Source of the DNA: Foetidibacter luteolus
Lineage (GTDB): Bacteria > Bacteroidota > Bacteroidia > Chitinophagales > Chitinophagaceae
DNA: 64,000 nucleotides
Direction: 5' to 3'
Assembly (NCBI RefSeq): GCF_009650435.1
Contig: NZ_VVIP01000079.1
Span: 62,001 to 126,000 of the forward strand
Program-made: the position numbers and the translations under genes
Shown here: positions 43,326 to 51,292 of the stretch, one piece after another
Layout: every line of letters begins with the position of its first letter
How positions within the stretch are numbered: the stretch's first letter is position 1
Notes under the pieces: generated by a model
Seen by the model: the letters and a program-made list of their open reading frames with translations, nothing else
What the model was told of the DNA's origin: nothing
The model's database searches: none

Positions 43326-43763
43326 ATGAACACTAAATGGTTGTATGCCTTGTTGCTGCTGCTGGCAACATCAATGAAAAGCACCGCACAATCGCAGGAC
43401 GAAACACTGGTGGCCGCCGCTGTGGAAACCCTGCGCAAGGCGATGGTTGACGCCGACAAAACAGCGCTTGAAGCCATTACTGCAGAAGGGTTAAGCTATG
43501 GCCACTCAAGCGGTAAAATTGAAAACCGGCAGGAATTTGTAGAAGCGCTTGTCAGCGGTAAATCAGACTTTGTTACCATTAACCTCTCTGAGCAAACCAT
43601 TAAAATTGTAAACGACGCTGCCATTGTACGCCATAAGCTTGATGCAGAAAACAACGACGGCGGCAAGCCCGGAACTGTAAGCCTTTACATTTTGCTGGTA
43701 TGGCAAAAACAAAACAGCCAATGGAAGCTGCTGGCACGCCAGGCAGTTAAAGTACCCAAATAA
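43326..43763 (+). CDS. Secreted SnoaL/DUF4440-like (NTF2 fold) protein
   Basis: 145 residues from ATG 43326. A signal peptide (MNTKWLYALLLLLATSMKSTAQ) precedes an NTF2-fold domain: VETLRKAMVDADKTALEAITAEGLSYGHSSGKIENRQEFVEALVSGKSDF, then strand-rich IVRHKLDAEN and VSLYILLVWQKQNSQWKLLARQAVK. Many DUF4440 members have no known reaction. The open frame before 43326 is not conserved-looking and covers the promoter. Confidence 0.8.
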   Translation: MNTKWLYALLLLLATSMKSTAQSQDETLVAAAVETLRKAMVDADKTALEAITAEGLSYGHSSGKIENRQEFVEALVSGKSDFVTINLSEQTIKIVNDAAIVRHKLDAENNDGGKPGTVSLYILLVWQKQNSQWKLLARQAVKVPK

Positions 43764-43940
43764 TATAATTTCATTTACTGTAAAGCCTGCGTTGTAATAA
43801 CGTGGGCTTTGTTTTTCTATGGCAGAAGACGAAGGCCGGACCGGCTGGGCAGTGCCAGGTTAGCAACCTTCAATTTATTTTATCATCATCTCTGCACGTA
43901 TATATATTATGCTTATTTTCCTGCCTTATTTCTAAACACC

Positions 43941-45572
43941 ATGAACCGATTGCACCAGGCAGACTACATTGTATTTATTATTTATTTTATAATCGTTGCA
44001 GGGTATGGTTTGTTTGTGTACCAGCGTAAAAGATCTAAAACAACTGATTCAAAAGATTTCTTCCTGGCAGAAGGCTCTTTAACCTGGTGGGCCATCGGAG
44101 CATCACTTATCGCGTCAAATATATCTGCCGAACATTTTATCGGCATGTCCGGCTCGGGCTTTGCGCTGGGCCTTGCCATTTCCTCGTACGAGTGGATGGC
44201 AGCCGCAACACTGGTAATCGTGGCGATATTTTTTATACCGGTGTACCTTAAAAATAAGATATACACCATGCCGCAGTTTTTGTCACGGCGGTATAACGAT
44301 ACAGTAGCAACCATCATGGCCATATTCTGGTTGCTGGTGTATGTATTTGTAAACCTTACATCCATTATTTACCTGGGCGCTTTGGCAGTATCTGCCATAT
44401 CAGGCATCAGCTTTGAAGCCTGCATGATAGGGCTGGGCATATTTTCAATAATAGTAACCCTGGGCGGCATGAAAGTAATCGGCTATACCGATGTGATACA
44501 GGTGGCTGTGCTGGTGATGGGCGGCCTGGTAACCACTTATCTTGCACTGGATTTGGTAAGCAAACATTTTGGCTATGGCGGCGATATATTGAAAGGCCTT
44601 GGCGTAATAAGGGAAAAAGCCCCCTCACATTTTCACATGATCTTTGATAAATCGCACCCCTACTATAAAGACCTGCCGGGCCTGGCAGTACTGGCTGGCG
44701 GTATGTGGATTAACAACCTTAACTACTGGGGCTGCAACCAATATATTACGCAACGTGCCCTGGGGGCCGATTTAAAAACAGCCCGCAGCGGCATACTCTT
44801 CGCGGCATTTTTAAAACTGCTGGTTCCTTTGATAGTGGTAATACCGGGCATAACCATGTTTGTAATGCACGAGAATGGTTTGTTTCAGCAGGAGATGAAA
44901 GATGTTAACGGCGTAATAAAGCCAGACCAGGCCTACCCTACCCTGATGAACCTTTTGCCTGATGGTTTAAAAGGCCTGGCTTTTGCCGCACTAACGGCCG
45001 CCATTGTTGCATCGCTGGCAGGTAAGGCCAACAGTATTTCCACCATTTTTTCGCTGGATATTTACAAGAAGTATTTTAATAAAGAAGCCAGCGAAAAGCA
45101 ACTGGTAAAAACAGGCCGCATAACGGTTGTAGTGGCCATGATTTTAGCCAGCGTAGTTGCCCCTGCCCTAAAATCCCTGGACCAGGCTTACCAGTTTATA
45201 CAGGAGTATGTGGGCTTTATTTCCCCGGGCGTATTCGCTATTTTCCTGCTGGGCTTTTTCTGGAAACGTACTACCGCTAACGCAGCACTGGCTTCGGCAC
45301 TGCTTACCATACCACTATCCACCATTCTTAAGTTTCTACCGGCATGGACAAACGGCGCCTTCCCTGATTATCCTTTTCTTGACCGCATGAGCATTGTGTT
45401 TGTAATACTGGTGGCCCTTATTATTATTATGAGCCTGCTGGACAAGAAGAAAGAACACCATCAAAAGGTAATGATTATAGATACCAGCATGTTTAAATGT
45501 TCCCCATCATTTATGGTGGGTTCGGTTATCATTATGGGGGTACTGACTGCACTGTACACAATTTTCTGGTAA
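43941..45572 (+). CDS. Sodium/solute symporter (SSS family, SGLT-like)
   Basis: 543 residues from ATG 43941. About 14 membrane segments. GASLIASNISAEHFIGMSGSGFALG is the helix 2 region of sodium/glucose cotransporters of the vSGLT type. ISGISFEA..GLGIFSIIVTLGGMKVIGYTDVIQ and NLNYWGCNQYITQRALGA (the N-Y-W-N-Q sugar-site region) also match. It imports a sugar or polyol with Na+. The gene for myo-inositol oxygenase follows 405 bases downstream in the same direction, so myo-inositol is a plausible substrate. Confidence 0.9.
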   Translation: MNRLHQADYIVFIIYFIIVAGYGLFVYQRKRSKTTDSKDFFLAEGSLTWWAIGASLIASNISAEHFIGMSGSGFALGLAISSYEWMAAATLVIVAIFFIPVYLKNKIYTMPQFLSRRYNDTVATIMAIFWLLVYVFVNLTSIIYLGALAVSAISGISFEACMIGLGIFSIIVTLGGMKVIGYTDVIQVAVLVMGGLVTTYLALDLVSKHFGYGGDILKGLGVIREKAPSHFHMIFDKSHPYYKDLPGLAVLAGGMWINNLNYWGCNQYITQRALGADLKTARSGILFAAFLKLLVPLIVVIPGITMFVMHENGLFQQEMKDVNGVIKPDQAYPTLMNLLPDGLKGLAFAALTAAIVASLAGKANSISTIFSLDIYKKYFNKEASEKQLVKTGRITVVVAMILASVVAPALKSLDQAYQFIQEYVGFISPGVFAIFLLGFFWKRTTANAALASALLTIPLSTILKFLPAWTNGAFPDYPFLDRMSIVFVILVALIIIMSLLDKKKEHHQKVMIIDTSMFKCSPSFMVGSVIIMGVLTALYTIFW

Positions 45573-45977
45573 GAAGAAAGCAGTGAATTTTTATGGGCCG
45601 GGCAGGAGGAATTACTATGAGGCGTCCCTTGCGTCGCACACTTGTACAGAGGTAATTCTACGGAGCTTTTCCCACCAGGTAGAATATGCGGAAACATGGT
45701 TGGCCCCATAGTGGATTTCTAATACCCGTTTAAAGGCTGCCATGAAAAACGGGACCAGGAAAGTAGCGATTATGATTGATTCTTTCACTGAAAGACCCAA
45801 TCATAACAAAATCATATTTGCAACAGGCGATGCCACTGGTTACTTGTGCCGGCACCGCATTGAGGCATCAACAGGCATAAGCCTGTGGCAACCTCGCATT
45901 ACACAAATTAAAATATCTGCAATGTGCAGGTGTTTCAGCTAAAAATTGTAAATTTCCCTTTTAATAATTTGCTTGAC
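45573..45977. other. 405-base region between symporter and inositol oxygenase genes
   Basis: It holds family B copy 11 and a family E motif at 45717-45748 (TTCTAATACCCGTTTAAAGG). The rest is AT-rich leader for the oxygenase gene. No terminator is visible after the symporter gene, so read-through is possible. Confidence 0.5.
45592..45665 (-). repeat. Dispersed repeat family B, copy 11
   Basis: Core TTGCGTCGCA at 45629-45638 in TTTATGGGCCGGGCAGG...GGCGTCCC-core-CACTTGTACAG. It is the reverse complement of the GTACAAGAG-type copies. Confidence 0.65.
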
Positions 45978-46859
45978 ATGAAAACACACGCTACTTATTC
46001 CACAGAAGAAATTAATCCTTTAGGCAGTATTGAAGAATGGGAAGACGATGTTTTGGAACGTTATCCTGAACCGGGGCAACCGGCAAAGAAAAAAGAAGAA
46101 TTCCGCAATTACGATAACCCGCAACGGGATACCGTAAGGGAGTTTTACCGGCTGAACCATAAGTACCAGACCTACGATTTTGTACAGGAAAAAAAGAATG
46201 AATTCCTGCAGTTTAACCGCAAGGAAATGCCTGTATGGAATGCGATGGAATTCTTGAATACCCTGGTAGATGATTCTGACCCGGATATTGATTTAGACCA
46301 GTTACAGCACCTGCTGCAAACCGCTGAAGCCATACGTGCCGATGGCCACCCGGACTGGTTTGTACTTACAGGTTTTATTCATGATATGGGCAAAGTACTC
46401 TGCCTTTTCGGAGAGCCGCAATGGGCAGTGGTTGGCGATACTTTCCCGGTAGGTTGCAGGTTTTCAGACAAAGTTGTTTACAGCGAATTTTTTGAGCTTA
46501 ACCCCGACAATTCGGATGAGCGCTACAATACCAAATACGGTGTTTACGAACACGGTTGCGGGCTGGATAAAGTACACATGAGCTGGGGCCATGATGAATA
46601 CTTGTACCACATTACCAAAGACTATTTACCAGAACCGGCATTGTACATGATAAGGTACCATTCTTTTTATGCAGAACACAGGGAACAGGCGTACGACCAC
46701 CTGATGAATGACAATGACCGTAAAATGTTTGACTGGGTGAGGAAGTTTAATCCTTATGACTTATATTCGAAGAGCCCTAAGCCACCGGTAGTATCTGAGC
46801 TGAAGCATTATTATGAAGACCTGATTGCAAAGTACTTACCGGCTACTATAAAGTTGTAA
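45978..46859 (+). CDS. Myo-inositol oxygenase
   Basis: 293 residues from ATG 45978, close to the 285 of the mouse enzyme. All six di-iron ligands can be placed: H111 (HLLQTAEAIR), H135 and D136 (GFIHDMGK), H205 (SWGHDEYL), H228 (IRYHSFYAEH) and D261 (NPYDLYSK). They correspond to mouse H98, H123, D124, H194, H220 and D253. It cleaves myo-inositol with O2 to give D-glucuronate. It follows a Na+/solute symporter that may bring in the substrate. The family is best known from eukaryotes but has bacterial members, Bacteroidota included. No uronate isomerase gene is nearby. Confidence 0.94.
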   Translation: MKTHATYSTEEINPLGSIEEWEDDVLERYPEPGQPAKKKEEFRNYDNPQRDTVREFYRLNHKYQTYDFVQEKKNEFLQFNRKEMPVWNAMEFLNTLVDDSDPDIDLDQLQHLLQTAEAIRADGHPDWFVLTGFIHDMGKVLCLFGEPQWAVVGDTFPVGCRFSDKVVYSEFFELNPDNSDERYNTKYGVYEHGCGLDKVHMSWGHDEYLYHITKDYLPEPALYMIRYHSFYAEHREQAYDHLMNDNDRKMFDWVRKFNPYDLYSKSPKPPVVSELKHYYEDLIAKYLPATIKL

Positions 46860-46880
46860 TGTTCTTTTTGATGCGATAAA

Positions 46881-46904
46881 AAAGGCCGGATTTTTCCGGC
46901 TTTT
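46881..46904 (+). terminator. Terminator of the inositol oxygenase gene
   Basis: AAAGGCCGG and CCGGCTTTT arms around ATTTTT with a T-run after, about 21 bases past the stop. Confidence 0.75.
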
Positions 46905-46928
46905 TCTTTTGTGCAATATCATAAAAAA

Positions 46929-46951
46929 GCCCATGCGGTAACCGCACGGGC
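46929..46951 (-). terminator. Hairpin with T-run on the minus strand
   Basis: GCCCATGCGG and CCGCACGGGC pair with one mismatch. On the minus strand TTTTTTAT follows, so it could end transcripts from pyrF, 277 bases upstream on that strand. Confidence 0.55.
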
Positions 46952-47227
46952 AAAAGATGAGAAAACCAAACTCCAAAAAGGTTATGAAGGTATATAAGGT
47001 TACAGGGAGGGAGGGTTTAAGGTTTAAATGTCCGTATATGTTTCAAAACAAACGATTGGCATTGATTGACTGGCAGGTAAGGATTTTTAAATGGTTGAAA
47101 ATAGTAATATTTGCCTGCTAACCTTTTTGCCATATCCTTATTTTGATACAGCAAAGCTAATCCCGCATGCAAAAAAGAAAAATGTGAAATACAGCCAAAA
47201 CCGGGGATTTTTCACAGCATAGTAGTG

Positions 47228-48079
47228 TTACAGGTAAGTCTTCATTTCATCCGCATAAGCCTTGGCAGCTTCTCCGGCTTTAACGGCAAAGTCTTCGCCG
47301 CCGGAAGCGTAAATAACAGCCCGGCTTACATTAACCAGCAGGCCGGCATCTTTGTTAAGGCCATATTCGCTCACTTCTTTAAGGCTTCCCCCTTGCGTGC
47401 CAACACCAGGCACCAGTAAAAAATGCCCGGGCAGTATGCCGCGGATAATCTCAAGCTGGGAAGCTTGCGTGGCGCCAATTACAAACATCAGGTTATCCGG
47501 TGTTCCCCACTGGGCTATTTTTATCAGCACTTCCTCAAACAATAGCCGTGGGCGGTTAGCGTCAATTATATGCGGCAGTAACGATAAATCATCCTGCTTG
47601 TGGTGTACGGCCAGGTATTGAAAATCCTGGCTGCCTTTGTTGGAGGTTAAGCCCAGTACAATAGTTACCTTGTCTTCATATTCCAGGAAGGGCCTAACGC
47701 TGTCTTCGCCCATATAAGGCGCCACTGTAACGGCATCAAAAGGCAGCGTTTCAAAAAAAGTTTTGGCGTATTGAGAAGAAGTATTGCCGATATCTCCCCT
47801 TTTGGCATCAGCAATGGTAAAATGTGTTTCGGGAATATAGTGCAGGGTTTTTTCCATGGCTTCCCAGCCTTTCAACCCCTGCGACTCATAAAAAGCCGTG
47901 TTTATCTTGTAACTAACACAATAGTCTTTGGTAGCGTCAATTATGGCCTTGTTAAACTCAAAAACGGCATCCGGGTGCTGCCTTAAATGTTGGGGAATTT
48001 TGGCCAGGTCGGTATCAAGCCCCACACACAGGTAATTTTTCTTTGCTTTTATCTGTTTAACAAGAGCGGTTATGTTCAT
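47228..48079 (-). CDS. pyrF: Orotidine 5'-phosphate decarboxylase (type 2)
   Basis: 283 residues from ATG 48079, which fits the type 2 (mycobacterial/Bacteroidota) PyrF length of about 270-280. KKNYLCVGLDTDLAKIP opens the barrel. FTIADAKRGDIGNTSSQYAKTFF carries the catalytic Asp-Lys-Asp set (DAKRGD). LVPGVGTQGGSLKEV is the phosphate loop. It makes UMP in the last step of pyrimidine synthesis. TATATTTG lies only 4 bases before the ATG (48084-48091), so the mRNA may be leaderless. Confidence 0.93.
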   Translation of the reverse strand: MNITALVKQIKAKKNYLCVGLDTDLAKIPQHLRQHPDAVFEFNKAIIDATKDYCVSYKINTAFYESQGLKGWEAMEKTLHYIPETHFTIADAKRGDIGNTSSQYAKTFFETLPFDAVTVAPYMGEDSVRPFLEYEDKVTIVLGLTSNKGSQDFQYLAVHHKQDDLSLLPHIIDANRPRLLFEEVLIKIAQWGTPDNLMFVIGATQASQLEIIRGILPGHFLLVPGVGTQGGSLKEVSEYGLNKDAGLLVNVSRAVIYASGGEDFAVKAGEAAKAYADEMKTYL

Positions 48080-48083
48080 GCCG

Positions 48084-48091
48084 CAAATATA
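48084..48091 (-). promoter_or_regulatory. -7 promoter element abutting the pyrF start codon
   Basis: TATATTTG, exact TAnnTTTG, with only CGGC between it and the ATG. If used, the transcript would begin at or very near the start codon. Confidence 0.45.
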
Positions 48092-48140
48092 AAGGAAGAA
48101 CCAACCCATCTTTAAATCAACTCTCCGGCAACAGGAAGTA

Positions 48141-49052
48141 TTATCTTTTTCCAAACAGGTTGGGATAATCGCTTATGATGCCATCAACACCAAGCGCTTT
48201 CAACTCTTTTATGCGGGCTGCATCATTAACCGTCCAGGGAATAATTTTTATACCCGCATCATGGCATTGCTTCACCAGCAACGGTGTAACCAGTTCATGC
48301 GCCGGGCTGTAAATGGTTGGTATAAAACCCAGGTCCTTCAACTGAAGCGCAAAAGTTTTTTTGTCAAAGTTTTCAACTAAAAGTGCGGTCTTAATAGCAG
48401 GATAATGCTCATGCAGGTATTGCAGGCTGCGGGGATCGAAGGATTGTATAATAACACGGTCTTCTATTTTCTTTTCCTTTACCACGGCCATCAGTAATTC
48501 AACAAATTCAGCCGGCGCCGGGTGGTACACGCCATCCCCTGCCGGGGAACATTTGGTTTCAATATTATATAATACAGGCTTTAGCCTTTTTGAAGCTGTA
48601 TAAGCTTCCACGCTATCTATTACATTCCGCAGCAGCGGCTTTACAGCTTTTACCTTTAGTTGCTCAGGAAAACGGGGGTGAGGTTTCAGGCCTACGTCAT
48701 AAAGCCTCACTTCAGCATAATCCATCCTGTAAATATTTAGCTGCTTCTCCTCCCCTTCTGTAACAAAACTGCCATCCGGTTTTGTGGTAATGTCATGGTT
48801 AAAAAAAGGTTCATGGCTCATCAGCACCTGTTTATCTTTACTGATAACCCCATCCATTTCCAGCGTGGTTACGCCAATATCAATGGCCTTAAGGTAACCG
48901 GTAATAGTGTTTTCAGGCATCAGGCCACAGCAACCGCGGTGGCCCTGTTTATCAAATGCCGCGTTGCCGCCAAGCGGGGCAAATGCAGGGTTAATACGTG
49001 CACTACAGCTTATGGCCATCAAACCCAGCAAAAAAGCTACTTTATTTTTCAT
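48141..49052 (-). CDS. Glycerophosphodiester phosphodiesterase lipoprotein
   Basis: 303 residues from ATG 49052. The lipid Cys is residue 16 (LMAISCSAR). GDPD barrel motifs: KQGHRGCCGLMPENTITGYLKAIDIGVTTLEMDGVISKDKQVLMSHEP, containing the HRG, PENT, LEMD and SHEP residues for metal and acid/base. Later stretches are IQSFDPRSLQYL and IIPWTVNDAARIKELKALGVDGIISDYPN. It splits glycerophosphodiesters to glycerol 3-phosphate and an alcohol in the periplasm. It overlaps the PaiB-like gene by 11 bases. Confidence 0.92.
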   Translation of the reverse strand: MKNKVAFLLGLMAISCSARINPAFAPLGGNAAFDKQGHRGCCGLMPENTITGYLKAIDIGVTTLEMDGVISKDKQVLMSHEPFFNHDITTKPDGSFVTEGEEKQLNIYRMDYAEVRLYDVGLKPHPRFPEQLKVKAVKPLLRNVIDSVEAYTASKRLKPVLYNIETKCSPAGDGVYHPAPAEFVELLMAVVKEKKIEDRVIIQSFDPRSLQYLHEHYPAIKTALLVENFDKKTFALQLKDLGFIPTIYSPAHELVTPLLVKQCHDAGIKIIPWTVNDAARIKELKALGVDGIISDYPNLFGKR

Positions 49053-49680
49053 GGGTAAAAACTTTATCCTTTCGTTGCGCCATGGTTTCGGCAATAGCTT
49101 TGGCATCCGGGTCAAGAGTACTTAAGTGCGCAGTAATGTTATCATAGCTCTTTTCGTCACGGTTTTGGCTTAACTTAAAAACATGTTCTGTGGATGTTAC
49201 TTCTATTTCAAAAGCAACAATTGCTTTCATCATATTCTTTACATAAGCACCATCCATGTGTTGTACAAGCGCCGCGGAATGCGGGTTATCCTCAAAATAT
49301 TCAGTAAGGCGCTTTAGCAAAGAGAGCAGCCCGTCATCATTCAGAAACCTTAAAATCCCTTTGGCATGCACTGCCTGGTAATTCCAGGTGCTTGCCGTGG
49401 CCGGATTAGCATATAAACTTGCGCTTACATAGGTATGTGCGCCTGAAAAAATAGCCAGCACATTGGGGTTGGCCTCAAAAGCAAGTGTATGTGTTTGTTT
49501 GCGCATTACATGGGCCAGCAGGAAAAGTTTATCTCCACGCTCTTCCAGCAAAACCGGTATATGCGTAGCTACAGGGCTGTTGTTGGCATCCACACCGCAA
49601 AGGGTAATAAAAGGGTGCTGCCGCATAAATTCAAACACTTCTTTTTCATCCGTGGCTTTAAAGTAATTTACGTTATACAT
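49042..49680 (-). CDS. PaiB-like FMN-binding split-barrel protein
   Basis: 212 residues. MYNVNYFKATDEKEVFEFMRQHPFITLCG, PVATHIPVLLEE, GHVMRKQTH-like LAHVMRKQTHTLAFEANPNVLAIFSGAHTYVSASLY and TWNYQAVHAKG are standard for the PaiB/FMN-binding negative regulator family, a flavin-reductase-like split barrel. Most members are better viewed as flavoproteins of unknown substrate. It overlaps the GDPD gene by 11 bases. A TAACTTCG element (49685-49692) lies 4 bases before its ATG, the same close placement as at pyrF. Confidence 0.88.
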   Translation of the reverse strand: MYNVNYFKATDEKEVFEFMRQHPFITLCGVDANNSPVATHIPVLLEERGDKLFLLAHVMRKQTHTLAFEANPNVLAIFSGAHTYVSASLYANPATASTWNYQAVHAKGILRFLNDDGLLSLLKRLTEYFEDNPHSAALVQHMDGAYVKNMMKAIVAFEIEVTSTEHVFKLSQNRDEKSYDNITAHLSTLDPDAKAIAETMAQRKDKVFTHEK

Positions 49681-49784
49681 GTGCCGAAGTTAATTTAAAT
49701 GCCGTAGCGGAAGCACCGCCTGCATGGGTCATTTTACAAGCGGCCTAAATTTAAATTTTTACGGTTACGGGCTATTACATCCGC

Positions 49785-49792
49785 TATTTTTG
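49785..49792 (+). promoter_or_regulatory. -7 promoter element of the YjbR-type gene
   Basis: TATTTTTG, exact TAnnTTTG, 35 bases before the ATG at 49828. Confidence 0.45.
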
Positions 49793-49827
49793 CAGGCTGT
49801 TACAGATGGCGTAAAAACATATTTACC

Positions 49828-50169
49828 ATGAGCCTTGAAACCATACAATCATACTGCAACTCATTGCCGCAGGTTACCGAAACAGTTCAATGGGGCGAGC
49901 ATCTTGTGTTTAAAGTGGGCGGCAAAATTTTTTGCATACTGGGTACCGCTGCGCCCATAAGCGCTTCCTTTAAAGTTACTGAAGAAGATTTCGCTGAGTT
50001 AACCGAGCGGGATGGTATTGGCCAGGCGCCATACTCTGCCAAGAGGCAATGGGCGGCCGCGAAATTACAATATATGAGCAAAGCGGAGTGGCAGCATTAT
50101 CTTAAGAAATCTTACGACCTGGTAGTAGCCAAACTAACCAAAAAACTCAGGACTGAATTGGGGCTGTAG
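49828..50169 (+). CDS. MmcQ/YjbR-family protein
   Basis: 113 residues. ETIQSYCNSLPQVTETVQWGEHLVFKVGGKIFCIL and later SFKVTEEDFAELTERDGIGQAPYSAKRQWA fit the MmcQ/YjbR fold (double-wing DNA-binding-like). The pattern AEWQHYLKKSYDLVVAKLTKKLR is the usual C-terminal helix. The family has no settled function. It is monocistronic. Confidence 0.85.
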   Translation: MSLETIQSYCNSLPQVTETVQWGEHLVFKVGGKIFCILGTAAPISASFKVTEEDFAELTERDGIGQAPYSAKRQWAAAKLQYMSKAEWQHYLKKSYDLVVAKLTKKLRTELGL

Positions 50170-50189
50170 ATTGTGTTCAAAGTATTTTT

Positions 50190-50290
50190 GGGGGTGTCCC
50201 TCGTGCCTCGGGTCGGGCTTTCCGCTCATACTCCGGCGCAAAGCCATCGCACAATACCTTCACCGGGGTATCCGCTTCAATCCCTCACCC
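50190..50290 (+). repeat. Dispersed repeat family A, copy 5
   Basis: GGGGGTGTCCCTCGTGCC, GGTCGGGCTTTCCGCT, cassette CATACTCCGGCGCAAAGCC...CTTCACCGGGG, then TATCCGCTTCAATCCCTCACCC. The arrangement matches copies 6 and 8 in opposite orientation. Confidence 0.7.
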
Positions 50291-50462
50291 GACAGCCGGT
50301 TGCAGGTTACATGTAGCTGGTTTCCGGTCTGTTGCTAATAAGATTTTGGTTAATAAAAGTGCAAGCGATGAATTTTGAAACCTGTAAGTTGAGCAAATCG
50401 CTAACATTAAACTTTGAACAAACAAACATTGAACTGTAAGAACACACACTTCTTCCTGTGAG

Positions 50463-51077
50463 TTACTTCAATTCCCCCGGTTTAATTTCTGCAAACACTA
50501 CATCAAGCTGATGGTCTTTTAAAAAAGGCTGGTAGTATTGCGCAATAATTTTACGGATTTTTTCCTGTGATTGCTGCAGGTAATGCGTATTGTTGGTTAA
50601 CTGGTCACGGGATGTTTGGTATAGTTTTTTTTGCACCGCGGTATAGGTTTCATCGTACTGGGTAAGCAGCAGGCCCTTGCGGTTAGAGGTTTCCATCCGG
50701 TCAATCTTCAGCTCATAACTTAACAGCTTAGGCGCCGGCAGTTGCACCAGTATATTCTTATCGCTTACTGTAACCTTAAAATTCTTTTCATTCACATCTA
50801 CGCCGTATTTGGCAAGGTAGGGCACAGATACCCAAACGGTATTCTCAAGAAACATTTTTTTCAGGTTGTCGCTCCAGCCGCCATCGTTCTCCAGGTTGCT
50901 GCGTTTAATGCTGGCCGTGCCCTGTACTTCAAGGCTGGCCAATTCCGAAATTTCGCGTACAATAAGGCTGTTGCTCAATATTTCCTCGTTTACCGTTTTG
51001 CTGCCAAACCGGTTGCCCAGCCAGAAAACCAGTACAATAATCAACGCGAATCCAAGCAGAAACAGAATTCTTTTCAT
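50463..51077 (-). CDS. DUF4230 membrane-anchored protein
   Basis: 204 residues from ATG 51077. One N-terminal membrane segment (ILFLLGFALIIVLVFWLGNRFG). Then IVREISELASLEVQGTASIKRSN and the strand-rich SVPYLAKYGVDVNEKNFKVTVSDKNILVQLPAPKLLSYEL, which match DUF4230. The rest faces the periplasm and ends in a helical tail. Function unknown. Confidence 0.85.
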   Translation of the reverse strand: MKRILFLLGFALIIVLVFWLGNRFGSKTVNEEILSNSLIVREISELASLEVQGTASIKRSNLENDGGWSDNLKKMFLENTVWVSVPYLAKYGVDVNEKNFKVTVSDKNILVQLPAPKLLSYELKIDRMETSNRKGLLLTQYDETYTAVQKKLYQTSRDQLTNNTHYLQQSQEKIRKIIAQYYQPFLKDHQLDVVFAEIKPGELK

Positions 51078-51292
51078 AATAGTATAAGCTACATACAAAT
51101 ATATGCATACGAATATCCTGCCATTAACTGGCAGGCTTGTTTATTCGGCATGATGCAACCACAGGAATCCGGTACTTATACCGCCGGCATTTTCAGCGGC
51201 AGGTAACAGTACAGGTTTTGCCGAAAAACATTTTATATAAGCCCCAACTGCCGTAAGTTTACCGTATTGCCATACTTACTTAACATGCTGCT

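Larger units (their letters stand above)
46860..47227. other. 368-base convergent region with two hairpins
   Basis: It holds the terminators at 46881-46904 and 46929-46951. From 46960 to 47227 there is AT-rich, gene-free DNA with no recognisable element. Confidence 0.55.
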
